A stretch of DNA of 53,212 bases from an uncultured Pseudomonadota bacterium. GTDB lineage: Bacteria > Pseudomonadota > Gammaproteobacteria > Competibacterales > Competibacteraceae. How positions within the stretch are numbered: the first letter of the stretch is position 1; every line of letters begins with the position of its first letter. Of this stretch, positions 17,150 to 25,130 are shown one piece after another. The stretch is from positions 1 to 53,212 of the forward strand of contig CAIMUS010000338.1 in assembly GCA_903844665.1 (NCBI GenBank), read 5' to 3'. The position numbers and the translations under genes are program-made. Below the pieces are notes generated by a model that searched no databases, was not told where the DNA came from, and saw nothing but the letters and a program-made list of their open reading frames with translations.

Positions 17150-17877
17150 GCCGTCTGCCCTGGCTCGATCCTTATGACGACGCCCAGCCCTTCCCCAATC
17201 CGGAAGAGGCGCTGGAGGAACCGGATGGTTTGCTGGCGGTGGGCGGCAATCTGTCACCCCGCCGGCTGCTGCGCGCTTACCGCAGCGGTATTTTTCCCTG
17301 GTACTCCCCCGGCCAGCCGATCCTGTGGTGGTCGCCCGACCCCCGCACGGTCCTGTTTACCGACCGGATCAAAATTTCCCGCAGCCTGCGCAGAACGATT
17401 AACAAAGGCCTGTTTACCGTCACCCTGAACCAGGCTTTCGCCCAGGTGATTCAGCAATGCGGCGCACCGCGTGGCCGGCAGCCGCCCGGTACCTGGATCA
17501 CGCCGGCGGTGGCCAGGGCCTATCTACGGTTGCACGAACTCGGCTATGCGCATTCGCTGGAAACCTGGCATGCCGGGGCACTGGTGGGCGGCCTGTACGG
17601 CGTGGCCATCGGCCGGGTTTTTTACGGGGAGTCGATGTTCAGCCGGATGAGCGACGCCTCCAAGGTAGCGCTGGTGGTCCTGTGCCGGCAGTTGGAGCGC
17701 TGGCGGTTTCCGTTTATCGACTGCCAGATGCATACCCGGCATCTGTTCAGCCTGGGCGCGGAGGATATCCCGCGCGCCCTGTTTCTCGAATTGCTCCGCC
17801 GTTTCTGTTACCTGCCGGGTCCGCCGGGCGCTTGGCGTCTCGATCCGGATCTGCCCGGTATTTCGATACCCGTATGA
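17146..17877 (+). CDS. aat: Leucyl/phenylalanyl-tRNA-protein transferase
   Basis: N-end-rule enzyme that transfers Leu or Phe from aminoacyl-tRNA to N-terminal Lys or Arg, marking proteins for ClpS/ClpAP. With the start at ATG 17146, which overlaps the previous stop (ATGA), it has 243 residues. Motifs include LLAVGGNLSPRRLLRAYRSG, FPWYSPGQPILWWSPDPRTV, TWITPAVARAYLRLHELGYA and GESMFSRMSDASKVAL. The longer in-frame start at 17110 lies inside the preceding gene and is unlikely. Confidence 0.95.
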   Translation: MSRLPWLDPYDDAQPFPNPEEALEEPDGLLAVGGNLSPRRLLRAYRSGIFPWYSPGQPILWWSPDPRTVLFTDRIKISRSLRRTINKGLFTVTLNQAFAQVIQQCGAPRGRQPPGTWITPAVARAYLRLHELGYAHSLETWHAGALVGGLYGVAIGRVFYGESMFSRMSDASKVALVVLCRQLERWRFPFIDCQMHTRHLFSLGAEDIPRALFLELLRRFCYLPGPPGAWRLDPDLPGISIPV

Positions 17878-18590
17878 ACGCCCGTCTCGACTCGCTGCAC
17901 AGCTTGCGCCTGTTGCTGAGCGCCGAGCACGACTGTAGCTACCTGCCGGGACGTCCGGCCCGCCACTTGGTCGCCGACCCGCTGGTCGTGGATAATCAGG
18001 TGTACAGTCAATTGGCCACGCTCGGTTTTCGCCGTAGCGGAGATCGCGTCTACCGGCCCCACTGCCGGAGCTGCAAAGCCTGCCTGTCCCTGCGCATTCC
18101 GGTACGGGCATTTCAACCCAACCGCTCGCAGCGCCGTACCTGGAACCGCAATCAGGACTTGCGGGTGCAGCGCCTGAAGCCGGTGTTCGATTTCGAACAT
18201 TACCAGCTTTTCAGCCGCTATCTGCAGGCGCGCCACCCCGGCGGTGGCATGGATGACAGTTCACCGGAGAGCTACCTGAGTTTTATTTCCGCCGGCTGGA
18301 GCAATACCGTGCTGTACGAGTTTCGGCGGGCTACCCGCCTGCTGGCGGTAGCCATCGTCGACCGCCTGGATAACGGACTGTCGGCCGTCTATACCTTCTT
18401 CGATCCGGCCGAAGCCGCCCGCAGTCTGGGAACATACACGATTCTCTGGCAACTCGCCGAGGCCCGCCGGCTGGGTCTGGAATGGGTCTATCTGGGCTAC
18501 TGGGTGCAGGAATGCCGCAAGATGGCCTATAAGGTGAAGTTTCGCCCCCATCAGGTTTTCGTGGAGGGACGCTGGATCGAGGTAGGGTAG
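17874..18590 (+). CDS. bpt: Aspartate/glutamate leucyltransferase (ATE1-like)
   Basis: Second N-end-rule transferase, adding Leu to N-terminal Asp or Glu (bacterial Bpt; often annotated as arginyltransferase). The start at ATG 17874 overlaps the aat stop by 4 bp and gives 238 residues, beginning NARLDSLHSLRLLLSAEHDC. The N-terminal ATE cysteines are present (PHCRSCKACLSLRIPV). Conserved C-terminal segments include TVLYEFRR, GLSAVYTFFDP and YLGYWVQECRKMAYKVKFRP. It is the last gene of this operon. Confidence 0.93.
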   Translation: MNARLDSLHSLRLLLSAEHDCSYLPGRPARHLVADPLVVDNQVYSQLATLGFRRSGDRVYRPHCRSCKACLSLRIPVRAFQPNRSQRRTWNRNQDLRVQRLKPVFDFEHYQLFSRYLQARHPGGGMDDSSPESYLSFISAGWSNTVLYEFRRATRLLAVAIVDRLDNGLSAVYTFFDPAEAARSLGTYTILWQLAEARRLGLEWVYLGYWVQECRKMAYKVKFRPHQVFVEGRWIEVG

Positions 18591-18596
18591 ATTTTT

Positions 18597-18670
18597 TGTA
18601 GGAGCGGCGCCCCGCCGCGATTCGCCACGGCGCAATTCCAACCCATCGCGCCGAGGGTGGCGCTCCTACA
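18597..18670. repeat. REP-like palindrome between convergent genes
   Basis: Left arm 18597-18621 and right arm 18645-18670 pair with a few mismatches (TGTAGGAGCGGCGCC and GGTGGCGCTCCTACA). A T-run (18593-18597) precedes it. Lying between the ends of bpt and the cyclic-nucleotide-binding gene, it may act as a bidirectional transcript end. Confidence 0.75.
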
Positions 18671-18691
18671 GCACCACCCCGCCCGGCGGTA

Positions 18692-19195
18692 TCAATAGCG
18701 GCCGTGCTGCTTGAAGATATAGTTGCTGAGTTCGGCGTACTGGGTATGCATGCGCCGCAAAATGACATGCAAGGTGCGGAACAGGGCCCGCATGACCTTA
18801 TAGACCAGTTCGGGATCTTCCTGGGTCAGCGCCTCGAATTTCGGCCGCAACAGGCAATACACTTCGCTATCGGTAATGGCCCGCACGCTGGCGCTGTGGC
18901 CCTGCCCGTCGATAAAGCCCAGTATTCCCGCCATCTCGCCTTCGCGCAGCACATAGAGGCTCGCCAGATCGTCACTACCGGTAGCCCGCAACGCTTCCAG
19001 GCTGCCCTTGACGATGACATACAAGGTGTCATCCACGTCGCCTTCATTAAACAGATAATCGCCCTCCTTCAGGCCGCGGACGGTAATGATCTTACCCAGC
19101 GTCTCGCATTGTTTATCCGTCAACTCCTGGCCCAGTGCGGAATTTTTGACTATATCGTGACTGAGTTGGGCGACATATTCTTCGGTGTTGCTCAT
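18692..19195 (-). CDS. Cyclic nucleotide-binding domain protein
   Basis: A 167-residue protein with a single cNMP-binding beta-roll (about residues 20-135): EGDYLFNEGDVDDTLYVIVK and LYVLREGEMAGILGFIDGQG, where the phosphate-binding cassette has HSASVRA in place of the usual RSA core. There is no C-terminal helix-turn-helix; a helical tail (ALFRTLHVILRRMHTQYAEL) follows. The start at 19195 (MSNTEEY) is chosen because GAGGAG lies 8 bp upstream; the longer ORF adds ten residues without one. It may be a sensor or partner protein; ligand unknown. Confidence 0.8.
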   Translation of the reverse strand: MSNTEEYVAQLSHDIVKNSALGQELTDKQCETLGKIITVRGLKEGDYLFNEGDVDDTLYVIVKGSLEALRATGSDDLASLYVLREGEMAGILGFIDGQGHSASVRAITDSEVYCLLRPKFEALTQEDPELVYKVMRALFRTLHVILRRMHTQYAELSNYIFKQHGRY

Positions 19196-19377
19196 ACAAT
19201 AGCTCCTCAGGGATGGAAGCATGCGGTTATCGATGGATAGCGCCCGGCCTGGCTGATGCGGGCATTGGCAATGCGCCCGCCATTCTAACGCAGTTTCGAC
19301 AGGCGGGCACAGTCGGGATGAGCAGCCCCGGCAAGGACTGCCGGGGGGAGCGGATCAGGTTGGAGAGGAAAAATTGC

Positions 19378-20103
19378 TCAACCGGTTTGCAGGGTCTGCT
19401 CGGAGGGTTCAGGCAGGGCGGTATGGCGGATATCCTTGCCCTTGACCAGATAGATCACATACTCGGCGATATTCTTGGCGTGATCGCCGATCCGTTCCAG
19501 GCTGCGCAGCATAAAGATAACATCGATGGCATGACCGATGAGGCGGGGATCTTCCATCATATAGGTGATCAGCCGCCGCATCCCGTCCTGAAACTGATTA
19601 TCCAGATCATGATCGCTCTGGGCGACGGCGATGGCCTTGTCCGCATCCACCCGGGCCAGCGCATCCAGGGCGCCGTGCAGCATGGCCTTGGCCAGTTCCG
19701 CCATGGCGAGCACATCCCGAAACAGCTTGTTGCTGGGCGGGCTCACGGCGGTATCGTAGATATGCACCACCATCCGGGCGATCCGTTCGGCCTCGTCGCC
19801 GATCCGCTCCAGATCGGTCACGGCCTTGTACAGGGACATGACCAGCCGCAGATCGCTGGCCAGCGGCTGCCGCAGGGCCACCAGGCTGATGCTGGCCTCA
19901 TCGGCCTTGACTTCCAGCCCGTTGATCAATTGATCGCGGGCGATCACCTCCCTGGCCTCGGCAATGTCTTCTTCATCCAGGGCGTCCATCGCCCGATTGA
20001 CCTGGTCCTCTACCAAGCCACCCATTTCCAGCACCAGGTTGCGCAAGTGGGTGAGATCCTGATCGTAGCGTTTGACGATATGCTCGTCTTTACTGATAGC
20101 CAT
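19378..20103 (-). CDS. phoU: Phosphate transport regulator PhoU
   Basis: Negative regulator linking the Pst transporter to PhoR/PhoB signalling. The 241 residues form two three-helix repeats; the metal-binding E/DxxxD signatures are visible as DLERIGDEAERIARM (about residues 95-109) and SLERIGDHAKNIAEY (about 200-214). It is the last gene of pstSCAB-phoU, 29 bp after pstB. A stem (19326-19333 with 19339-19346) follows about 30 bp beyond the stop but lacks a T-run. phoB and phoR are not in the window. Confidence 0.95.
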   Translation of the reverse strand: MAISKDEHIVKRYDQDLTHLRNLVLEMGGLVEDQVNRAMDALDEEDIAEAREVIARDQLINGLEVKADEASISLVALRQPLASDLRLVMSLYKAVTDLERIGDEAERIARMVVHIYDTAVSPPSNKLFRDVLAMAELAKAMLHGALDALARVDADKAIAVAQSDHDLDNQFQDGMRRLITYMMEDPRLIGHAIDVIFMLRSLERIGDHAKNIAEYVIYLVKGKDIRHTALPEPSEQTLQTG

Positions 20104-20132
20104 GATATCCTCCCTCTGGAATGGGGTCGGTG

Positions 20133-21029
20133 TCAGCCGAAGCGGCCGGTGATATAGTCCTCGGTCAGGCGATGTTGCGGATTGGTGAAAATCTGCTCGG
20201 TGTCACCCACTTCGATCAAATCGCCCAAATGGAAATAGGCGGTGCGCTGGGACACCCGGGCGGCCTGCTGCATCGAGTGGGTCACGATCACGATAGCATA
20301 ATTTTCCCGCAATTCGTCCATCAGTTCCTCGATCCTGGCGGTGGCGATGGGATCCAGCGCCGAGCAGGGCTCGTCCATCAGGATCACTTCCGGATTGACG
20401 GAAATCGCCCGGGCGATGCACAGCCGCTGCTGCTGGCCCCCCGACAGACCGGTGCCGGCTTCCTCCAGGCGGTCCTTGACTTCTTCCCACAGACCCGCTT
20501 TTATCAGGCAGGTTTCGACCAGTTCTCCCAGTTCACGCTTGTTGGCGGCCAGGCCATGGATATGAGGGCCATAGGCGATATTTTCAAAGATCGACTTGGG
20601 AAAGGGATTGGGCTTTTGAAACACCATTCCCACCCGGGCGCGCAACTGGACTACATCCAGGTTTTTATCGTAGATGTTCTCTTTGTCGATAGTGATCTCT
20701 CCGGTCACCCGGCAACCCGGAATCGTATCGTTCATCCGGTTCAGGCAGCGCAGAAAAGTGGACTTGCCACAGCCCGAAGGGCCGATAAGAGAGGTCACCT
20801 GGCGGTTGCCGATATCGATGCTGACGGTTTTGATGGCATGATTTTCGCCGTAATAGACATTGACATCCCGGCACACCATTTTGGGATCGGGAACGGTGAT
20901 GTCTCCCACCGTCCGGCGGTCGTTGTAGTCGATCACCCGCGGGCCGGTTTTTAACGGCGCCTCGGCTTGAGCCACGATCAGGGTTCCCTGATGGGTAGCG
21001 CTGTTTATAGTGGTAGCTGTCGTATTCAT
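20133..21029 (-). CDS. pstB: Phosphate ABC transporter ATP-binding protein PstB
   Basis: ATPase of the phosphate importer. From ATG 21029 it has 298 residues; a longer GTG start at 21050 would begin inside the heptamer repeat. Walker [10 protein letters not shown], signature [15 protein letters not shown] and Walker [14 protein letters not shown] are intact, and a family-typical variable N-terminal extension of about 45 residues precedes the domain. The ribosome site GAGGAATGAGG directly adjoins the 15-copy heptamer array, whose minus-strand unit is itself a ribosome-site-like GTGAGGA. Confidence 0.95.
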   Translation of the reverse strand: MNTTATTINSATHQGTLIVAQAEAPLKTGPRVIDYNDRRTVGDITVPDPKMVCRDVNVYYGENHAIKTVSIDIGNRQVTSLIGPSGCGKSTFLRCLNRMNDTIPGCRVTGEITIDKENIYDKNLDVVQLRARVGMVFQKPNPFPKSIFENIAYGPHIHGLAANKRELGELVETCLIKAGLWEEVKDRLEEAGTGLSGGQQQRLCIARAISVNPEVILMDEPCSALDPIATARIEELMDELRENYAIVIVTHSMQQAARVSQRTAYFHLGDLIEVGDTEQIFTNPQHRLTEDYITGRFG

Positions 21030-21043
21030 CACTTGGGCCTCAT

Positions 21044-21148
21044 TCCTCACTCCTCACTCCTCACTCCTCACTCCTCACTCCTCACTCCTCACTCCTCACT
21101 CCTCACTCCTCACTCCTCACTCCTCACTCCTCACTCCTCACTCCTCAC
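21044..21148 (-). repeat. 15 perfect copies of a heptamer (minus strand GTGAGGA) between pstA and pstB
   Basis: The plus-strand unit TCCTCAC repeats exactly 15 times over 105 bp. The array begins 4 bp after the pstA stop and ends about 15 bp before the pstB start, so it fills the intergenic space. On the transcribed strand each unit carries both a GTG codon and a GAGG ribosome-site core. Seven is not a multiple of three, so unit gain or loss would shift any reading frame crossing it. Confidence 0.97.
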
Positions 21149-21152
21149 ACGT

Positions 21153-22457
21153 TTACCAGCGTCGCTCCAGGCGCTTGCGCAGGATGATTGCCGTCGCATT
21201 CATAACCGCCAGAAATAACAGTAGTAGGATAATCGCGGCGGAGGTGCGCTGCACAAACGCCCGTTCCGGCAAGGTCGACCAGAGATAAATCTGTACTGGC
21301 AACACCGTAGCCGGTTTAAACGGGCTGGTGGGAATGTCCACGATAAATGCGATCATGCCGATCATCAACAGCGGCGCCGATTCCCCCAGGGCATGGGCCA
21401 TGGCCAGGATGCTGCCGGTGAGCATTCCGGGCATGGCGAGCGGCAGTACATGATGGGCGACCATTTGCAATTTGGAAGCCCCCATTCCCAGCGCCGCCTC
21501 GCGGATCGACGGCGGCACCGACTTTAATGCCGCCCGACTGGCGATGATCATGATAGGCAGGTTCATCAGGGCCAGCACCAAGCCTCCCACCAGGGGGGCC
21601 GAGCGTGGCAGGTGCATAAAGTTGATAAATACCGCCAGTCCCAACAAACCGAACACGATGGACGGCACCGCCGCCAGGTTGTTGATATTGACCTCGATGA
21701 TATCCGTCCAGCGGTTGTAGGGGGCGAATTCTTCCAGATAGATCGCCGCCGCCACCCCAATGGGAAACGACAGGCTCAGGGTGATCAACAGGGTAAAGAT
21801 AGAACCGACCAGGGCGCCTCCGATACCCGCCTGTTCGGCCTCGCGGGAATCGCCGTTGGTAAAGAAACCCGTGTTGAAGCGAGTCTCCATTTTGCCTTCC
21901 GCCTTCAGTTTATCCAGCCAGGCGATCTGATCATCTTTAAGGGGACGCTGGGCCTCCGGCAGCTCGCGGTCGACGCCGCCCTTGAAGAAAGTGTCCACCG
22001 TGTCGTCGGCCAGCAGGTCCACATTCTGGGTGACGCCGATCAGGGCTGGATTGGCCATCACCCTATCGCGCAGTTGCAGGCTGGACCCCGAACTGATCAG
22101 GGCATACAGGCTGCGCAGTTCCTCCCGGCTTTCCACTTCCGGAAACAACTGGCGTAAGGATTTCTTCCACAGCGCACTGTAGTCGGCCAGGGACAGATCA
22201 TCGGGATTGCGCCGGCCGTCGGGGTCGATGATCTGGGGGGCAAAGTCGATCTCCAGCCGAATGTCGGTCTGCCAAAACGTCGGCAGGCCCTTGATCAAGA
22301 TATCCGCAAACAGCAGGACTACCGCCAGCAAGGCGATGCTGATGGCGGTCAGACCATACCATTTAAACCGTTTCTCCGCCGCATAACGGCGTTGTAAGCC
22401 CGCCCGGACGATGGCGGTCGTGTCTTTGCGCGCCAGGGGATTAGTATTGTTATTCAT
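21153..22457 (-). CDS. pstA: Phosphate ABC transporter permease PstA (long form)
   Basis: Membrane permease of the phosphate importer, 434 residues, the long gammaproteobacterial form with an N-terminal DUF3333-type region (residues 20-200: AAEKRFKWYGLTAISIALL, then a large periplasmic segment). The transport domain holds the typical LSFPIGVAAAIYLEEFAP, NNLAAVPSIVFGLLGLAVFI and EAALGMGASKLQMVAHHVLP. It begins 2 bp after the pstC stop. The pstB gene follows after the heptamer array. Confidence 0.95.
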   Translation of the reverse strand: MNNNTNPLARKDTTAIVRAGLQRRYAAEKRFKWYGLTAISIALLAVVLLFADILIKGLPTFWQTDIRLEIDFAPQIIDPDGRRNPDDLSLADYSALWKKSLRQLFPEVESREELRSLYALISSGSSLQLRDRVMANPALIGVTQNVDLLADDTVDTFFKGGVDRELPEAQRPLKDDQIAWLDKLKAEGKMETRFNTGFFTNGDSREAEQAGIGGALVGSIFTLLITLSLSFPIGVAAAIYLEEFAPYNRWTDIIEVNINNLAAVPSIVFGLLGLAVFINFMHLPRSAPLVGGLVLALMNLPIMIIASRAALKSVPPSIREAALGMGASKLQMVAHHVLPLAMPGMLTGSILAMAHALGESAPLLMIGMIAFIVDIPTSPFKPATVLPVQIYLWSTLPERAFVQRTSAAIILLLLFLAVMNATAIILRKRLERRW

Positions 22458-22459
22458 AG

Positions 22460-23839
22460 TTATTCATATTGTTCCCGATATTTTCTGACCACATGAAGGG
22501 CGATGATGTTCAGGGTCAGGGTAACCACGAACAACACCAGACCCAGGGCAAAAGCCGCCAGGGTCTTGGGGCTGTCGAATTCCTGATCGCCGGTCAACAG
22601 GGTGACGATCTGCACGGTGATGGTGGTGACGGCTTTCAGCGGATTGGCGGTGAGGTTGGCGGACAGGCCGGCGGCCATCACCACGATCATGGTCTCACCG
22701 ATGGCACGGGAGAACGCCAGCAGGATGCCACCGACGATACCCGGCAGTGCCGCCGGCAGGATCACCAGCTTGATGGTTTCCGAACGGGTGGCTCCCAGGG
22801 CATAGGAACCGTCGCGCATGGCCTGGGGCACCGCATTGATCACATCGTCGGACAGCGACGACACGAAGGGAATAATCATAATCCCCATGACCAGTCCCGC
22901 CGCCAGGGCGCTTTCGGAGGCAACGTCCAGGCCCAGCCACTGGCCGGTATCGCGGATCAACGGCGCCACGGTCAAGACCGCGAAAAAACCATAGACCACG
23001 GTAGGAATACCGGCCAGAACTTCCAGGATGGGTTTCGCCACCGAGCGAAAGCTGTGATGGGCGTACTCGGACAGGTACAGGGCCGACAACAGACCGATGG
23101 GGACCGCAACCACCATGGCGATAAAGGAAATCAGCAGGGTGCCGGTAAACAGGGGCACGGCGCCAAAGGCGCCGGACGCGCCGACCTGGTCGACCCGCAT
23201 CGCGGTTTGCGGACTCCATTGCAGTCCAAACAGAAAATGGGTGATCGGTATAGCGTGAAAGAACCGTATGGATTCGAACAGCACCGACAGAACGATACCG
23301 ATCGTGGTCAGGATGGCGATCGTGGAACTGACCATCAGGAACACCATGATCACCCGTTCCACCAGGTTACGGGCGCGCAACCGGGGAGCGATAGTGCGAT
23401 AGGCGTAGGCGCCGCCGCCGATAGCCAGCGCCAGCACCAGCAACCACAGTGCTCCATTGCCGATGGCTTGCAGCCGTCGGTACTGGTCGGCGGCGGCCCG
23501 CATAACCGGATCCGCGGTATCCGAGACGATATTGCCCTGCACCAGATTTTTAATATTGCTGACCAGCAGATCTATTCGTTCCGGCGGCAACGACCGCATC
23601 TCCGGCGGCAGATCGGCGACCACCAGGTAAGTGATCAGGATGGATCCCAAAGCCATCCAGAGGATGAACAAGAGCAGCGCCGGCAAACCGCACCATAATG
23701 CCGTATAAAAACCATAATAGCTGGGAAGTGAATGGAGATTCCTGATATGGCCGTCAGCCATCGCCAGCGAACGTCTTCGCCCCAGGTAGTAGCCGATGGT
23801 GCTTAGGAGCAGCAGGGTCAAGACCAGGTAAGGCAACAT
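22460..23839 (-). CDS. pstC: Phosphate ABC transporter permease PstC (long form)
   Basis: Partner permease, 459 residues, longer than the E. coli protein because of an N-terminal extension with two helices and a periplasmic loop (to about residue 160). Domain motifs are FIAMVVAVPIGLLSALYLSE, VLAGIPTVVYGFFAVLTVAP and GATRSETIKLVILPAALPG. It lies about 100 bp after pstS, with a terminator hairpin between them, so it probably gets less transcript than pstS. No clear ribosome site was seen before ATG 23839. Confidence 0.95.
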   Translation of the reverse strand: MLPYLVLTLLLLSTIGYYLGRRRSLAMADGHIRNLHSLPSYYGFYTALWCGLPALLLFILWMALGSILITYLVVADLPPEMRSLPPERIDLLVSNIKNLVQGNIVSDTADPVMRAAADQYRRLQAIGNGALWLLVLALAIGGGAYAYRTIAPRLRARNLVERVIMVFLMVSSTIAILTTIGIVLSVLFESIRFFHAIPITHFLFGLQWSPQTAMRVDQVGASGAFGAVPLFTGTLLISFIAMVVAVPIGLLSALYLSEYAHHSFRSVAKPILEVLAGIPTVVYGFFAVLTVAPLIRDTGQWLGLDVASESALAAGLVMGIMIIPFVSSLSDDVINAVPQAMRDGSYALGATRSETIKLVILPAALPGIVGGILLAFSRAIGETMIVVMAAGLSANLTANPLKAVTTITVQIVTLLTGDQEFDSPKTLAAFALGLVLFVVTLTLNIIALHVVRKYREQYE

Positions 23840-23878
23840 AAACAGCGTCTAAAATGAAGAGATAGCATACTTTAAAGT

Positions 23879-23909
23879 AAAAAGCGGCGACCGGGAAACC
23901 CGGTCGCCG
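23879..23909 (-). terminator. Intrinsic terminator/attenuator between pstS and pstC
   Basis: A perfect 11-bp GC stem (23885-23895 with 23899-23909, loop AAA) is followed on the minus strand by C and five T. It lies 30 bp after the pstS stop. Partial termination here would explain how pstS transcript exceeds that of the permease genes, as is usual for binding-protein-dependent transporters. Confidence 0.85.
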
Positions 23910-23938
23910 GTTGCCCACCACTATACCCGACCTGTGGT

Positions 23939-24985
23939 TTAAGGAGCGACTGAGAGATTGACGTTTTCCAGATTCAAGGCTTTGGCGCGTTCCTCTTTAC
24001 GCTTGGCGTCCGGCACGGGGATCAGCCCCTTATCCTCCAGATAGCCATCCTGACCGATGGCTTTGTCGGAGGTAAACTCGGCGACGTATTCCTTGATGCC
24101 TGGGATAACCCCTACATGAGCTTTCTTCACGTAGAAGAACAGCGGCCGCGACAGGGGATACTTGGTCGATGCGATGTTGGCCAGCGTAGGGCTCTGGCCA
24201 TCGATCGTGGCGCCCTGAATCTTGTCGCCGTTCTGTTCCAGGAAGCTGAAGGTCAGAACACCGACGGAGTGGGGGGCGGCCAGCAGCTTCTGCATGGCGA
24301 CCGTGTAATTTTCGGCCACTTCGATGAAAGGACCGTCCTCGCGCACCGCCGCGCAAGCGGCTTTCTTCATTTTCTCGTCGGTAATGGCCTTGATTTCGGG
24401 GAGTCTTTCACACGAAGGGTTCATCACCAGTTCCACCAGGACATCACGAGTGCCGTGATTGGAGGCGGGACCGTAAAAGACGATATCTTCCGCGGGCAGC
24501 CAAGGGGCGATATCGTTCCAGCGCTTGTAAGGATTGGGGACCAGTTTGCCATCCTTCGGTACATCCTTGGCGATAGCTTTATAGATTTGCTCCCGGGTCA
24601 GATTCAGGGGTTTATCTTTCCTGGCGCTGGCGATAACAATGCCGTCATAGCCGATGACCACCTCGGCGATATCCTTGACGCCGTTCTGGGCGCAGGTGTC
24701 CACTTCGGTAGCGGTAATGCGGCGCGAGGCGTTGGCTATGTCCGGGTACTGCACGCCGACGCCGGAACAGAACAGCTTAAGGCCGCCGCCGGTACCGGTG
24801 GATTCAACCTTGGGCGTCTTGAATTTGGAGGTCTTGCCGAACTGCTCCGCCACCGTGGTGGCGAAGGGATAGACCGTGGAGGAGCCGACGATGCTGATAT
24901 AATCGCGGGCGGCCTGGGCATAGACGGCGCCGGTGACGAACGCCGCGCTCACGGCGGCAGCGATAGTAAGCTTATTGAATTTCAC
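23939..24985 (-). CDS. pstS: Phosphate-binding periplasmic protein PstS
   Basis: Periplasmic receptor of the phosphate importer, 348 residues with a signal peptide (KFNKLTIAAAVSAAFVTGAV, cut probably after VYAQA). Phosphate-site segments are ISIVGSSTVYPFA, ESTGTGGGLKLFCSG, DIANASRRITATE and GPASNHGTRDVLVE. The start is GTG at 24985 with GGAGG seven bases upstream. It is first in the operon, behind a Pho-box-like promoter. Confidence 0.95.
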   Translation of the reverse strand: MKFNKLTIAAAVSAAFVTGAVYAQAARDYISIVGSSTVYPFATTVAEQFGKTSKFKTPKVESTGTGGGLKLFCSGVGVQYPDIANASRRITATEVDTCAQNGVKDIAEVVIGYDGIVIASARKDKPLNLTREQIYKAIAKDVPKDGKLVPNPYKRWNDIAPWLPAEDIVFYGPASNHGTRDVLVELVMNPSCERLPEIKAITDEKMKKAACAAVREDGPFIEVAENYTVAMQKLLAAPHSVGVLTFSFLEQNGDKIQGATIDGQSPTLANIASTKYPLSRPLFFYVKKAHVGVIPGIKEYVAEFTSDKAIGQDGYLEDKGLIPVPDAKRKEERAKALNLENVNLSVAP

Positions 24986-25035
24986 AAAAACCTCCGCTCG
25001 TTATTGGCTCTGGGAGAGCATTCAAACCTTGTGGC

Positions 25036-25069
25036 ACTATAGTCGTCAAATACTACCGTTTTGTTACAG
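25036..25069 (-). promoter_or_regulatory. Candidate Pho-box promoter of pstS
   Basis: Reading the minus strand, CTGTAAC-AAAA-CGGTAGT (25069 to 25052) resembles one Pho box (two CTGTCAT-like heptamers, 4-bp spacer; 5/7 and 4/7 matches). After 10 bp comes TATAGT (25041 to 25036), the spacing used in PhoB-activated promoters, where the box replaces the -35 element. It is degenerate, but position and spacing support it. Confidence 0.55.
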
Positions 25070-25130
25070 TTAAGCGGATTATCGTTGTCGATCTTATGAA
25101 AATTCTGTTACCGGACAAGGTGTTGGACCT

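Noticed and set aside
17457-18590. A 377-codon reading of the bpt gene
   Set aside because: The first 139 codons overlap aat in another frame; family similarity begins at ATG 17874.
19326-19346. Stem after phoU as an intrinsic terminator
   Set aside because: The stem is good (CCCCGGCA/TGCCGGGG), but no T-run follows on the minus strand.
19213-20157. A 314-codon plus-strand open frame
   Set aside because: It is antisense to phoU and its leader, with no independent evidence.
21010-21288. Open frames reading PHSSLLT repeats, and a possible CRISPR-like array
   Set aside because: The 7-bp unit has no spacers, so it is a simple tandem repeat, and the peptides are translations of it.
22469-23698. 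A 409-codon plus-strand open frame rich in Gln, His and Asp
   Set aside because: It is antisense to pstC, which is unmistakable.
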